From: Thermonema rossianum DSM 10300
GTDB lineage: Bacteria; Bacteroidota; Bacteroidia; Cytophagales; Thermonemataceae
DNA: 64,000 nucleotides
NCBI RefSeq assembly: GCF_000426825.1
Contig: NZ_KE384579.1
Location: 264,877-328,876, forward strand
Direction of reading: 5' to 3'
The position numbers were made by a program, and so were the translations under genes. The notes beneath the pieces are model-generated. The model was not told the DNA's origin. It did no database searches and was given only the letters and a program-made list of their open reading frames with translations. Shown piece after piece: positions 45,732 through 55,609 of this stretch; the stretch's first letter is position 1; every line of letters begins with the position of its first letter.

Positions 45732-45768
45732 TTACATTTTGCAGCGGCAGGTATTTCTTTGAGTGTAT

Positions 45769-45802
45769 AAAAAAAAGAAGGCTGCCCGGGAAGGGCTGCC
45801 TT
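45769..45802 (-). terminator. Terminator of the OmpA-family gene
   Basis: On the minus strand AAGGCAGCCC pairs with GGGCAGCCTT (complement of 45793-45802 and 45778-45787) with one central mismatch. A tract of eight T follows. Confidence 0.8.
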
Positions 45803-45809
45803 TGGCTTC

Positions 45810-47843
45810 TTATTTGAGTACTTTCACCTCTACCCGCCGGTTCAAAGCACGGCTTGCTTCGTCATCTTTCATGGTCAAGGGACGTGTGCCGCCATAGGCT
45901 TTGTATTTGATGCGTTTGGGGTCTATGCCCTTGCGAATCAGGTAGCTGCCTACAGCCTTTACCCGGTCTTCGGAAAGTTTGATGAGCGACTTTTTGTTGC
46001 CATATGGCTCGGTGTGCCCTTCCAACAGAATGACTGTGTTGGGGTTTTCTTTGAGGGTTTCAGCCAGGGCATCCAAGGTAGGGTAGGACTCGGGCAGCAG
46101 GTCGGCACGCCCCCGGGCAAAATATATGTTTTCAAGACGGATTTTATTGCCTTTTTCGAGGGGTGTCAGCTCAATATCTTTGACCACCTCTGTGTATTCT
46201 TTTTTGTCTGAAAGGTCAATGGTCACCTCGGCAGGAAAGAACCCTTTGGCACTTGCATGCACTACATATTTTTTCTGTGGCTCCAGCGATGCTTGATACA
46301 TGCCCTGTGCATCGCTTTCGATGGTGAAGGTGGTGTCATCGGAGCTTATTTTCACTTCGGCAGCAATGGGGGCTTTGGTACGCTCATTGCGCACCTGCCC
46401 GGTGAGCATAATCACTACCTTTGGGCGGCTTTTTATACTGACTTGTATGCGGTAAATGTCTTCGTTGGATACGAAATAAGCATATTCGCCGGAGGCTGAA
46501 ATACTAAAATAGGCTTCCCAGCCTTTGGTGTTGACTGCCGGTCCCAAGTTTTTGGGAGGGGTCCAGTTGGTCCAGCTGTCATCGAGGCGGCGGCTCATGA
46601 ATATATCCGACGAGCCGTAGCCGGGATGCCCGGTGCTGGCAAAGTAAAGGGTTTTGCCATCGGCAGCAAGGAAAGGCGACATTTCGTTGGCGGCGGTATT
46701 GATGACCGGGCCTAAATTACGGGGCTTGGAAAAGCGTTTTTCGCCTTTCTTAAAAGATACGTATAAATCTTTGCCCCCATGGGTGTCTGCCATCTTGATG
46801 GCCATGAGCAACACTTGCCCGTCGGCAGAAAGGCAGTATTCCGAGAACTGACTGCTGTTTTCAAACCCTTCTATGATGAGCTCTTCGGGCTGTGTCCACT
46901 TGCCGTCAATTTTTTTGGCAATAGACACCCCTTTTTTCATGCTGCCGTCGGGAAGATACACATTGTTGATGAGCATGGTGGTGCCATCGGCAGAAATGGA
47001 AAAAGAGGAGTTGTGTGATGGGTTGTTGATGGGAGGACCCAAATTGACCGGCTCGCTAAACGACAGGTCCGGGTTGATTTTGCTGTACCATATATCCTGG
47101 CGATATTCTTTTTCGCCCCGCTCATTGACAAGTGGTATGTTTTGCGGGTGGTTTTCGCGGGTAAAATAGAGTATTGTGCCGTCAGGTGATATGTTGGGTG
47201 CTATTTCGATATAAGGGCTATTGATGGTTTCGCTGAGTTTTTCGGCGGTGGCTTCCCATTCAAATACGTCGTCGGCAACGGGAATATGTGGTTTTACGGG
47301 GGCAGTACCCGTAGAAATGCCGATGGCGTCGATGCAATTATAGCCGGGCACCTTCACCGGTGAAAGAATGACCTTTACACTTTTGACCGCATAGGGGGTG
47401 GGCGAAACACTTACGCTGAAAAGGCGGCTTTTTTCGCGTAATGGTCCCAGGTTGGTGTTTCGATAAACCAAATAGGGGTTGTCGTCGGTATCGTAGAAAT
47501 ATATTTCACGGATAGCGCCCGGGCGGCTGCATTCGGCTACTACCACCTGCCGCACCCCTTTGACCGGCTTGGAAAACCCTACTTTGATGAACTCTTCACT
47601 GGCGTTGGGGGTAGAGGGCGCCCACATGACCGGACTTTCGCCACTGCCGTTGCTTAAAAAGCCGTTGGGCGGTCCCAGCACCTGTTCGGGGGCATACTGT
47701 TTGGGGTCATCGAGGCGTGTGTAATAAGAGGAATACTCCAGCACTTGGTCTGCCCAATAAACCTCCGGGGCTTGCATTTGAGCCCATAGTGCCTGTGCCC
47801 ATAAACCAAACAACGCAGAAAGCCAAAAAACATACTTTTTCAT
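45810..47843 (-). CDS. OmpA-family envelope protein with PD40 repeats
   Basis: 677 residues with a signal peptide (about 1-21). An N-terminal beta-rich region (25-180, RQVVVAECSRPGAIREIYFYD) resembles a discoidin or galactose-binding fold. PD40/WD40-like beta-propeller repeats follow (about 200-480, with ISPDGTILYFT, ISADGTTMLIN, LAADGKTLYFAS). A carboxypeptidase-regulatory-like beta-sandwich (490-560) leads to the OmpA peptidoglycan-binding domain at the C-terminus (LLEGHTEPYGN, LSEDRVKAVGSYL, NRRVEVKVLK). It should tie the outer membrane to peptidoglycan. The PD40-CRD-OmpA order is like the T9SS protein PorE, but TPR repeats are lacking. Confidence 0.85.
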   Translation of the reverse strand: MKKYVFWLSALFGLWAQALWAQMQAPEVYWADQVLEYSSYYTRLDDPKQYAPEQVLGPPNGFLSNGSGESPVMWAPSTPNASEEFIKVGFSKPVKGVRQVVVAECSRPGAIREIYFYDTDDNPYLVYRNTNLGPLREKSRLFSVSVSPTPYAVKSVKVILSPVKVPGYNCIDAIGISTGTAPVKPHIPVADDVFEWEATAEKLSETINSPYIEIAPNISPDGTILYFTRENHPQNIPLVNERGEKEYRQDIWYSKINPDLSFSEPVNLGPPINNPSHNSSFSISADGTTMLINNVYLPDGSMKKGVSIAKKIDGKWTQPEELIIEGFENSSQFSEYCLSADGQVLLMAIKMADTHGGKDLYVSFKKGEKRFSKPRNLGPVINTAANEMSPFLAADGKTLYFASTGHPGYGSSDIFMSRRLDDSWTNWTPPKNLGPAVNTKGWEAYFSISASGEYAYFVSNEDIYRIQVSIKSRPKVVIMLTGQVRNERTKAPIAAEVKISSDDTTFTIESDAQGMYQASLEPQKKYVVHASAKGFFPAEVTIDLSDKKEYTEVVKDIELTPLEKGNKIRLENIYFARGRADLLPESYPTLDALAETLKENPNTVILLEGHTEPYGNKKSLIKLSEDRVKAVGSYLIRKGIDPKRIKYKAYGGTRPLTMKDDEASRALNRRVEVKVLK

Positions 47844-47926
47844 GAGAAACCGTTGATGTGTACCTTCGTTTTTAATCTATAAACTTCGCCTAAAATAATC
47901 AATTTTTTGTAGAGAACCGTATGCGT

Positions 47927-50329
47927 TTAATCTGTCAAGTCTATAGTTTGCCATGGCAGTTCCCGTTTGAAACTCAACAGGCCACTGGCGGTATCATGTT
48001 TATAACTGTCAAATACAGGCGCTGCCAGCATGAAGCCATCCATACGTAATAAGCCCCAGTGCCCTTGCTGTTTGACCACCACTATTTGTTCATTCAGCAG
48101 CACAACCTGCTCATAATCCGTATGCAAGCGCTCAATACCTTGGGGGTCCACAATGCCCTGTTGATTTGCTTTGCTTACCAACCACCAGCCGCCGGGCAGG
48201 CGCTCAATGCTGTCATATTCGAAAGGCACTACGGTTTTACCTTCCTTATTGATAACGCCCCACTTGTCTTGGTATTTTACAATGGCCGTACCTGCTTGAA
48301 AACTTTCGGCTTCTGCATAGCGCGGCTGTATGCGTAGTGTTTCCCATGTATCTATGAAGCCCCACTTTCCGGCTATTTGCACGGCAGCCAGCCCTTCTGA
48401 AAAGGGCTTTACATCGCCATAGCGCGTGCTGATGCGCTTGTTGCCGCGTGTGCTCACAAAACCCCAGCTGCTGCCTTCGCGCACCGGCACCAAGCCTTGC
48501 TGTGCCAGTCCCAAGGCGCCAAAAGGACGCAGTGGCAGCAGCCATTCGCCTGTGTTGCTTACCAGACCATATTTTCCTTCATGATATACAGTAAAAATGC
48601 CGTCTTGCGAAAGCCCGAGGATGCGGTCGTAAAGTGGTTCTATGATCCATTGTCCCAATCGATTGAAAACACCTTCATGTCCCCCATAGCGCACAAGGTA
48701 AAGGTCTTGATTGAGTTGCTTCCATTCATGAACTTTCCCCCCCAGCTCACCCTGTGGCAAGCGCAGCAGCTGCCAGTCATGGTTTTGCTTGATTAAGCAG
48801 GCATAACGGCTGAGCAGTAGCAGGGAATCGGCAGCAGGCTCTACCATCCACTGTTGTGCAGCTTCGGAATAAAGCCCTTGCTTTTGTTCTACTTGCACTA
48901 TCCAGTAAGGGGGAACATAGGCAAGCAGGCTATCGAAGCGCGGCGCAACCACCCAGCGGCTCAGGCGGTCCATGATGCCCCATTGCCCCTTTTGCTTCAC
49001 GGCAAAGCGCTCAAAGTGAAACGGGCGAATATCTTCATAGGCGCCAAAGGGAATAAGTTGCTTTTTGTTTGCATCGTAAAGCGCCCATTGGCCTTCTTTG
49101 TAAACGCTGAAAAAGCCCGGCAGATCGGTGCGCACACTGTCAGCAGGAGGGGTGATGCGCTCAAATGCCCGGTTCAGCACATAGCAGCCGCTGCTGTCGC
49201 GTACAAGACAAAGGCCGTCGCCTACCGGCTGAATGTATTCGTATTGTGGCGGTGTCAGGAGCTTGCCGCCGGGCGACAGAAAGCCACTGCGGCCGTCTAA
49301 GCTGTATGCCAATAGTTGAGCATCGACCGGGAAGATGTCTGCCAGGCGGAGCACTGCCTGTTGTTCGCCCCTTTCATCATAGAACTGCCATTCGGGGAAA
49401 GGTGCCACCCGGTAGCGTTTGTCGTGGATGGCATAAATGGCGCGGTATTGAAGTGGCAGCAGCAGCCGGCCTTGGGCATCGCATACGCCCCAGCGCCCAC
49501 TTTCTTGCACGATGGCGTGGGCAGCATCTACGATATGCAGGGCGTCCCATGCACGTCCGCCAAAGTGAGGTGTCAATGTCTGCTCTTGATAGGCTTGCCA
49601 GCGGCTTTGACGGCGCACAAGCCAAAAGCCCTGTTCAAAACGCAGCCCTTGGAAGGCGATATCCCATATGACTTTCCCCTTGAAGTCAATAGCACCAAAC
49701 AACCACTTCCCGCCTGCCTGACGCTTGCCCACAATCCAGTACTTGCCTCTTTCCACACTCTGCATGAAGTGGTATTGAAGGGGCAGCACTACCTTGTTTT
49801 TTAAAGTGTGCAATCCCCACAAGGTGTCTTTGCCTTGCCGTTTGCCTATTGCCAGCAGGCCGGCTTGTGGATAGCGAATGGCATCATATTGAGCCGGAAG
49901 CACCACTTTGCCCGTAGGGATATGCACCAAACCCCACAGCCCGTTTTGCACGAATCCTATGAGCTGATTGTAGCTGTCTTGCTGAAGAGAGCCGTCGGCT
50001 ACATTGCCATGGCGCCGGTAGTCTATCCAGTAGTAGTCGTCTGCCCAGCCGATGTAGTCATACTGTGGCGGAAGCACAAACTTCCCCTTGCTGTCGATAA
50101 GCCCCCACCGGCCTGCTTCCATGACTTTGGCATAGCCGCTGCGCATGAAAGGAAATGCTTTTTGAAAGCGTGGCGGAATAACAAAGCCATCATGGCCGGG
50201 CGTGGGGCTGTAGCCGTAAAGCCCTTGCGCAGAGCGTTGAACGAAAAGCGTTTGGGCATGCCCCCAAGATATGGCAAGCAATGACAGACAGCCGGTAAGC
50301 AGAAAACGAAAAACAAGCAGATGGCGCAT
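47927..50329 (-). CDS. Large secreted WG-repeat protein
   Basis: 800 residues with a signal peptide (about 1-25). The remainder is about twenty tandem WG repeats of roughly 35-40 residues, each with a W/F-G core and a P-x-x-Y/F end, for example GRWGLIDSKGKFVLPPQYD, GQWGIMDRLSRWVVAPRFD and DKWGVINKEGKTVVPFEYD. Several middle repeats have degenerate W or G positions. WG repeats are beta-rich and common in Bacteroidota surface or periplasmic proteins, but no enzymatic or binding role is fixed. No type IX sorting domain is seen. I do not know its function. Confidence 0.82.
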   Translation of the reverse strand: MRHLLVFRFLLTGCLSLLAISWGHAQTLFVQRSAQGLYGYSPTPGHDGFVIPPRFQKAFPFMRSGYAKVMEAGRWGLIDSKGKFVLPPQYDYIGWADDYYWIDYRRHGNVADGSLQQDSYNQLIGFVQNGLWGLVHIPTGKVVLPAQYDAIRYPQAGLLAIGKRQGKDTLWGLHTLKNKVVLPLQYHFMQSVERGKYWIVGKRQAGGKWLFGAIDFKGKVIWDIAFQGLRFEQGFWLVRRQSRWQAYQEQTLTPHFGGRAWDALHIVDAAHAIVQESGRWGVCDAQGRLLLPLQYRAIYAIHDKRYRVAPFPEWQFYDERGEQQAVLRLADIFPVDAQLLAYSLDGRSGFLSPGGKLLTPPQYEYIQPVGDGLCLVRDSSGCYVLNRAFERITPPADSVRTDLPGFFSVYKEGQWALYDANKKQLIPFGAYEDIRPFHFERFAVKQKGQWGIMDRLSRWVVAPRFDSLLAYVPPYWIVQVEQKQGLYSEAAQQWMVEPAADSLLLLSRYACLIKQNHDWQLLRLPQGELGGKVHEWKQLNQDLYLVRYGGHEGVFNRLGQWIIEPLYDRILGLSQDGIFTVYHEGKYGLVSNTGEWLLPLRPFGALGLAQQGLVPVREGSSWGFVSTRGNKRISTRYGDVKPFSEGLAAVQIAGKWGFIDTWETLRIQPRYAEAESFQAGTAIVKYQDKWGVINKEGKTVVPFEYDSIERLPGGWWLVSKANQQGIVDPQGIERLHTDYEQVVLLNEQIVVVKQQGHWGLLRMDGFMLAAPVFDSYKHDTASGLLSFKRELPWQTIDLTD

Positions 50330-50521
50330 GGTGTCAGGAAAGTCACTTTTTATCTTACAAAGATGCTAAGATTTTGTGTAAGAGTGAAGGACGTCAATAT
50401 TTGATGCCCGGTGCGGCATTCGTAAAGAAAGCAAAGTTAAAAGGATTGTTGAAAGGCAGTACTACATTTTTATTAGAAAAATGTACCTTGCCGTAAAGAA
50501 CAAAACATAAGCTACAGCCCC

Positions 50522-53458
50522 ATGAGTGCTTCAATTCTTAGTGTCTTTCGTGCTTTACAATCAGAGATAAAAGGCGGCTTTTTTACTGATGAGACCATGC
50601 GCCGGTTATATGCAACCGACGCTTCGGCTTACAGGGAGCTGCCGGCGGCGGTGGCTTGCCCGCGCAACGAAGAAGAAGTGGCTCTGTTGGTGCGGGCAGC
50701 GCTTGAGTATGGTTTTGCTTTGATTCCGCGCACCGCCGGCACTTCATTGGCAGGGCAGGTAGTAGGCAATGGCGTGGTGGTGGATGTGTCGCGTCATATG
50801 CGGCAAATTCTGAATATAGACCCGGCGCGCAGGCGTGTGCGTGTACAACCCGGTGTGATTCGCGATAACTTGAACATGGCGCTCAAAGAATATGGATTGT
50901 TTTTTGCTCCGGAGACTTCTACCGCCAACCGGGCAATGATTGGGGGCATGGTGGGCAACAACTCGTGTGGTGCCAATTCGTTGGTATATGGCAGCACCCG
51001 TGACCACCTGCTGTCTGTCAAAGGATTCATGGGCGATGGGCATTACCGTCATGTCCATGCTTTGTCAGACGAGGCGTTTTATGCCAAGCTGCAAGCCGGC
51101 GACCCGGAAGGGCAGATATACCGCACGCTTTACAACATATTGATAGAACCGGCAAACCGGCGGGAAATCGAGCGTCAATATCCCAAAAGCAGCATCCGGC
51201 GCCGCAATACCGGCTATGCCTTGGATTTGCTGTTGCGGCATCGCCCTTTCCAAGAAGACGGCACACCTTTTAACCTGTGCACCTTGCTTGCCGGCTCGGA
51301 AGGGACCTTGATGCTCATGACAGAGCTGGAATTGAACCTGGAGCCTTTGCCGCCTCCTCACAAAGCACTGGTTTGTATTCACTGTGAAAGTATTGACGAA
51401 TCGCTGCGTGCCAATCTGTTGGCTTTGGAGCACCGGCCCACCGCTTCGGAACTGATGGACCACTATGTGCTTGAGTGTACAAAAAACAACATAGAACAGC
51501 AGCAGAACCGCTTCTTTGTAAAAGGCGACCCGGCTGCCATTCTAATGGTGGAAATTTCGGACCATAGCGAACACAAAGCCATCGAGCGGGCAAAACAATT
51601 GGTAGCCCATTTGAAAGAAGCGGGCTACGGCTATCATCATCCTATCGTGACCGGCGATGATATTCAAAAAGTGTGGACGCTGCGCAAAGCCGGCTTGGGC
51701 TTGTTGTCCAACATGCCCGGCGATGCCAAGCCGGTGCCCGTCATAGAAGACACGGCTGTAGATGTGCGCGACCTGCCCGACTATATCCGCGAGTTTAACG
51801 ACATATTGAAAAAATACGGTTTGTATTCGGTACACTACGCCCATGCCGGTGATGGCGAATTGCATCTGCGTCCCATCATCAATTTGAAAACCAAAGAAGG
51901 AAATGCACTTTTCCGGACCATCTTGGAAGAAGTTGCCGCACTGGTAAAGCGCTATCGCGGCTCTTTGAGTGGTGAACACGGCGATGGGCGCCTGCGTGGC
52001 GAGTTCATTCCCTTCATGTTGGGCGAGCAGGTATATGCCTGGTTGAAAGAAGTGAAAAAAGCCTTCGACCCGCAGAATATTTTCAACCCGGGCAAAATAG
52101 TGGACACCCCCCCCATGAACACGTCCTTGCGTTTTGAGCCGGGGCAGCCCACGCCTGACATCCCCACGCTGCTGAATTTCGATAGTAGCCTGGGCATTCT
52201 GCGTATGGCAGAAATGTGCAATGGTACTGCCGAATGCCGGCGTACGCACCACCGGGGCGGCACCATGTGTCCCAGCTATATGGCTACACTCGACGAAAAA
52301 GACACCACCCGGGCGCGAGCCAATATTTTACGGGAGTTTTTGACCCACTCGCCCAAGTCCAACCGCTTTGCACATGATGAAATCCACGAAGTCATGGACC
52401 TTTGCCTTTCGTGTAAAGGGTGCAAGACAGAATGCCCCTCGAATGTGGATGTGGCAAAGATGAAAGCGGAGTTCCTTTATCAATACTATTGCGAAAAAGG
52501 CATTCCATGGCGCAGCCGCCTGATTGCTTCCATAGACAAAGTCATGCGTTGGGCTGCTTTGCTGCCATCGCTCTACAACAGGCTGGGGCGTGGGGCGCTT
52601 GTCAAACGCCTGATGGGCATAGCACCACAGCGTAGCTTGCCCCGTCTGCACCGCCGCACTTGGGCGCAATATCTCAACAAACGTTTGGCAGCGGGCCAAA
52701 CCACTGCCTCGCAGCGCACGGTGGTGTATCTTTTTGTAGATGAGTTTACCAACTATCACGATGTGCCGGCCGGCATAGCCATGACCGAACTGCTGCTGGC
52801 ATTGGGCTATGAAGTGCGCCGGGTAAAGCACTTTCCTTCAGGCAGAGCCTATATTTCCAAAGGCTTGCTCAAAGAAGCACAAAACTATGCACGACGCAAC
52901 GTGGAAATATTTGCCCCTTTGCTCATAGAGCAGCCGGCAGTGTTGTTGGGTGTTGAACCATCTGCCATTCTTAGTTTTCGTGACGAATATCCCGATTTGC
53001 TTTCCGGCACCTTGCAAAGTAAAGCAAAGGCAGTAGCAGAAAAAGCCCTGCTGCTCGATGAGTTTTTGGCGCAGCAAATGGAAGCAGGGGCTATTTCAAA
53101 CAGTGCTTTCAAGGCACTGGACCGTACAATATGGGTGCATGGGCACTGCCACCAGAAAGCATTGTCTTCGCTCACCTATACGCGCAAGTCGCTATCGTTG
53201 ATTCCCGGTCTTTCTGTGCGTTTTATACCTTCGGGATGCTGTGGTATGGCAGGCTCTTTTGGTTATGAAAAAGAGCATTACGACTTATCGATGAAAATAG
53301 GGGAGTTGGTGCTTTTTCCTGCTGTACGACAGGCTGCCCCGGGTGACATAGTGCTGGCCTCGGGCACCAGCTGCCGTCATCAAATAGCCGACGGCACCGG
53401 CCGGCAGGCCATGCACCTGGCAGAAGTTCTATATGAGGCACTGAAAAAGAGTGAATAG
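50522..53458 (+). CDS. FAD-linked oxidase fused to Fe-S/CCG domain (YdiJ-like, D-2-hydroxyacid dehydrogenase type)
   Basis: 978 residues. The PCMH-type FAD domain (about 40-270) has PRTAGTSLAGQVVGNGVVVD. The FAD-oxidase C-terminal domain (270-535) includes HYAHAGDGELHLRP and SGEHGDGRLRGEF. A ferredoxin-like domain has cysteines from C566 (CNGTAEC, then GTMCPSY) and C628-C638 (CLSCKGCKTEC). The C-terminal CCG domain shows CHQKAL and SGCCGMAGSFG. This arrangement is seen in YdiJ/D-2-hydroxyglutarate and D-lactate dehydrogenases that pass electrons to quinones. The substrate cannot be fixed. It is first in an operon with rfaE2 (21-base gap). Confidence 0.88.
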   Translation: MSASILSVFRALQSEIKGGFFTDETMRRLYATDASAYRELPAAVACPRNEEEVALLVRAALEYGFALIPRTAGTSLAGQVVGNGVVVDVSRHMRQILNIDPARRRVRVQPGVIRDNLNMALKEYGLFFAPETSTANRAMIGGMVGNNSCGANSLVYGSTRDHLLSVKGFMGDGHYRHVHALSDEAFYAKLQAGDPEGQIYRTLYNILIEPANRREIERQYPKSSIRRRNTGYALDLLLRHRPFQEDGTPFNLCTLLAGSEGTLMLMTELELNLEPLPPPHKALVCIHCESIDESLRANLLALEHRPTASELMDHYVLECTKNNIEQQQNRFFVKGDPAAILMVEISDHSEHKAIERAKQLVAHLKEAGYGYHHPIVTGDDIQKVWTLRKAGLGLLSNMPGDAKPVPVIEDTAVDVRDLPDYIREFNDILKKYGLYSVHYAHAGDGELHLRPIINLKTKEGNALFRTILEEVAALVKRYRGSLSGEHGDGRLRGEFIPFMLGEQVYAWLKEVKKAFDPQNIFNPGKIVDTPPMNTSLRFEPGQPTPDIPTLLNFDSSLGILRMAEMCNGTAECRRTHHRGGTMCPSYMATLDEKDTTRARANILREFLTHSPKSNRFAHDEIHEVMDLCLSCKGCKTECPSNVDVAKMKAEFLYQYYCEKGIPWRSRLIASIDKVMRWAALLPSLYNRLGRGALVKRLMGIAPQRSLPRLHRRTWAQYLNKRLAAGQTTASQRTVVYLFVDEFTNYHDVPAGIAMTELLLALGYEVRRVKHFPSGRAYISKGLLKEAQNYARRNVEIFAPLLIEQPAVLLGVEPSAILSFRDEYPDLLSGTLQSKAKAVAEKALLLDEFLAQQMEAGAISNSAFKALDRTIWVHGHCHQKALSSLTYTRKSLSLIPGLSVRFIPSGCCGMAGSFGYEKEHYDLSMKIGELVLFPAVRQAAPGDIVLASGTSCRHQIADGTGRQAMHLAEVLYEALKKSE

Positions 53459-53479
53459 TCTTTATTTAACGGTTAAAAA

Positions 53480-53980
53480 ATGAATACTGTATCGAAAATC
53501 ATTAACGACCGGCAACAAGCACAAGCCGTTTGCAGGCAATGGAAGCAAGCCGGCGAAATAGTGGTGTTTACCAACGGCTGCTTCGATATTTTGCATGCCG
53601 GACATGTAACCTATTTGGAGCAAGCCCGTTCTTTGGGCAACCGCTTGGTGATAGGGTTGAATACCGATGCTTCAGTGCGTCGTTTGAAAGGTGAGGCGCG
53701 TCCTATTGTGCCACAAGAGGCGCGGGCACGCTTGCTGGCTGCTTTGCAGGCAGTGGATATGGTGGTGTTTTTCGAAGAAGACACCCCTTTGGCGCTCATA
53801 CAGACACTTTGTCCTGACATTTTGGTAAAGGGGGGCGATTATACAGAGGACACCATCGTTGGTGCAGATTTTGTAAAAAGCAAAGGCGGACGTGTGGAAG
53901 TGATTCCTTTCCTGGATGGTTTTTCCACTTCTAAGATTATCGAAAAAATCATAAAATTACACTGTCAAAAACAAAAGTAG
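53480..53980 (+). CDS. rfaE2: D-glycero-beta-D-manno-heptose 1-phosphate adenylyltransferase
   Basis: 166 residues. The nucleotidyltransferase HxGH motif is in [20 protein letters not shown], the second motif is [11 protein letters not shown], and [10 protein letters not shown] lies at the end. It corresponds to the C-terminal domain of HldE and is separate here from the kinase domain. It makes ADP-heptose for the lipopolysaccharide core. The 21-base and 3-base gaps to its neighbours indicate co-transcription with the dehydrogenase and the peptidase. Confidence 0.92.
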   Translation: MNTVSKIINDRQQAQAVCRQWKQAGEIVVFTNGCFDILHAGHVTYLEQARSLGNRLVIGLNTDASVRRLKGEARPIVPQEARARLLAALQAVDMVVFFEEDTPLALIQTLCPDILVKGGDYTEDTIVGADFVKSKGGRVEVIPFLDGFSTSKIIEKIIKLHCQKQK

Positions 53981-53983
53981 CCT

Positions 53984-54682
53984 ATGTATTTTGTACTGAT
54001 TATTGCCTTGATGATTATAGGCGGTATTGTGCAATGGCGCTTGCGAAGCAAGTTTGCCAAATATAGCCGCATTCCTTTGGCATCGGGTATGAGCGGGGCA
54101 GAAGTGGCACGGCAGATGCTGCGCGACCACGGTATCTATGACGTGGAAGTTATCTCTGTGCCCGGGCAATTGACCGACCACTATAACCCCATGGACAAAA
54201 CCGTCAACCTGAGCGAAGATGTGTATTATGGGCGCTCGGCAGCCGCAGCCGCCGTGGCAGCTCATGAATGCGGGCACGCTATTCAGCATGCCGAAGCATA
54301 CAGTATGCTGCAGTTGCGTTCTGCTTTGGTGCCCGTTCAAAACGTGAGTGCCACCATTCTCAATGTTATTATGTGGGTGAGTTTCGTGGGGGGCTATCTG
54401 TTCTTCCGGCTTATTCCTATCGAAACAGTGCTGCTTATCATCATTGCAGCCTATGGCGTCATGACTTTGTTCAGCTTCGTTACCTTGCCTGTGGAGATAG
54501 ATGCAAGCCGCCGTGCCATTCGTTGGATAGAATCGCGTGGCGTGGTGAGTCCGGCCGAAGCCCCTATGGCGCGTGATGCGCTTAAATGGGCTGCCTACAC
54601 CTATGTAGTAGCTGCCTTGAGTGCACTTACCATGCTGCTCTATTATGTGTTGCAGTTTATGGCGGCTTCGTCAGATGATTAA
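53984..54682 (+). CDS. Membrane-bound neutral zinc metallopeptidase (YugP family)
   Basis: 232 residues with an N-terminal hydrophobic segment, a zinc motif HECGH at residues 94-98 (AHECGHAIQHAE), and two or three C-terminal membrane spans. SGMSGAEVARQMLRDHG and DHYNPMDKTVNLSEDVY before the motif are typical of this family. The cellular substrate is unknown. It ends the operon that begins at 50522, and a terminator follows. Confidence 0.88.
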   Translation: MYFVLIIALMIIGGIVQWRLRSKFAKYSRIPLASGMSGAEVARQMLRDHGIYDVEVISVPGQLTDHYNPMDKTVNLSEDVYYGRSAAAAAVAAHECGHAIQHAEAYSMLQLRSALVPVQNVSATILNVIMWVSFVGGYLFFRLIPIETVLLIIIAAYGVMTLFSFVTLPVEIDASRRAIRWIESRGVVSPAEAPMARDALKWAAYTYVVAALSALTMLLYYVLQFMAASSDD

Positions 54683-54711
54683 AAACACTTTGCGGAGACA
54701 AAAAAGAAAAA

Positions 54712-54736
54712 AGCGCCTGTTGTTGGCGCTTTTTTT
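54712..54736 (+). terminator. Terminator of the YdiJ-like/rfaE2/peptidase operon
   Basis: AGCGCC pairs with GGCGCT around a 7-base loop, followed by a run of T. A-rich sequence before the stem could let it act in both directions. Confidence 0.8.
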
Positions 54737-54796
54737 GTTGCTAAAGATGAAGAGCTATTGACGAGCAACAAAACTAAAACCAAAACCAACAAAAGC

Positions 54797-55576
54797 ATGC
54801 CTAAAAGTATGACCATACAATGGCAAGGCAAAACTTATTGCCTCGAGCTTGACAAGGCAACCCCCATTGGCATTCCATTGCGTGCGGGCAGTCAAAACCC
54901 CAACTGCTATTGGGCAGAGCCGCCACGCTTCGAAACCATACGCGTGGGCGACTTTGTGGGCAGTGTGGCAGAGGGAGGCAGTTGCAACTATCAAAAAGTA
55001 ACCCTTACACCCCATGGCAATGGCACACACACCGAATGCTATGGACATATATGCGATGACCCGCAGGCTACCATTGCCCGCTGCCTTCAAGCCGGCTGGT
55101 GGGTGGCATTGCTTGTGAGTCTCGAGCCCGAAAAACAAGCATCCGGCGACCGGGTGCTTACCTTGAGCGCATTAAAAGCATCAATAAACAAACTGCCACT
55201 CACTGACTTTGAAGCTTTGGTGATTCGCACACTGCCCAATACAGCCGAAAAAATGACCAAAAACTACAACAACACCAACCCGCCCTATCTGGAGCCTGCT
55301 CTTGCCGAATGGTGTGCCCGGCAAGGCATCCGGCATTTGTTGGTAGATTTGCCTTCGCTCGATCGTGAAGAAGATGGCGGCAAGCTATTGGCACACAAAG
55401 CCTTTTGGCAGTACCCGCAGGCGATACGGCGCCATGCTACCGTAACCGAATTGATTTACGTGCCCGATGCGCTCCCCGATGGCTTATATGCCTTGCAACT
55501 GATGGCACCCTTTTGGGAAACCGATGCAGTGCCTTCAACGCCTGTGCTTTTTCCCCTGAAAGAAATTGAAGTATGA
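54797..55576 (+). CDS. Cyclase-family protein (kynurenine-formamidase-like)
   Basis: 259 residues from ATG 54797; a TTG 13 codons upstream or the ATG at 54809 are alternatives. The metal motif HGNGTHTECYGHI matches the HxGTHxDxPxH pattern of the cyclase/arylformamidase family with E-C in place of D-x. The rest of the fold is seen in LVIRTLPNTAEK and the C-terminal ALQLMAPF. Members hydrolyse N-formylkynurenine or act on isatin-like rings. The amino-acid changes at the metal site leave the substrate open. It is about 9 kb from the aminomuconate-type genes. Confidence 0.7.
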   Translation: MPKSMTIQWQGKTYCLELDKATPIGIPLRAGSQNPNCYWAEPPRFETIRVGDFVGSVAEGGSCNYQKVTLTPHGNGTHTECYGHICDDPQATIARCLQAGWWVALLVSLEPEKQASGDRVLTLSALKASINKLPLTDFEALVIRTLPNTAEKMTKNYNNTNPPYLEPALAEWCARQGIRHLLVDLPSLDREEDGGKLLAHKAFWQYPQAIRRHATVTELIYVPDALPDGLYALQLMAPFWETDAVPSTPVLFPLKEIEV

Positions 55577-55600
55577 TTTAGGAGATTTCACCAAAAAAAC

Positions 55601-55608
55601 TATTTTTG
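55601..55608 (+). promoter_or_regulatory. Promoter-like element over the start of the TerB-like gene
   Basis: TATTTTTG matches TAnnTTTG; TTTA (one base off TTTG) lies 20 bases before it at 55577-55580. Transcription would begin at or after the ATG at 55610, so if the element is real the true start may be the ATG at 55637. Confidence 0.35.
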
Positions 55609-55609
55609 T

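Noticed and set aside
45810-47843. PorE of the type IX secretion system
   Set aside because: PD40, regulatory-like and OmpA domains are in the right order, but the N-terminal TPR repeats of PorE are replaced by a discoidin-like region, so only the broader family is assigned.
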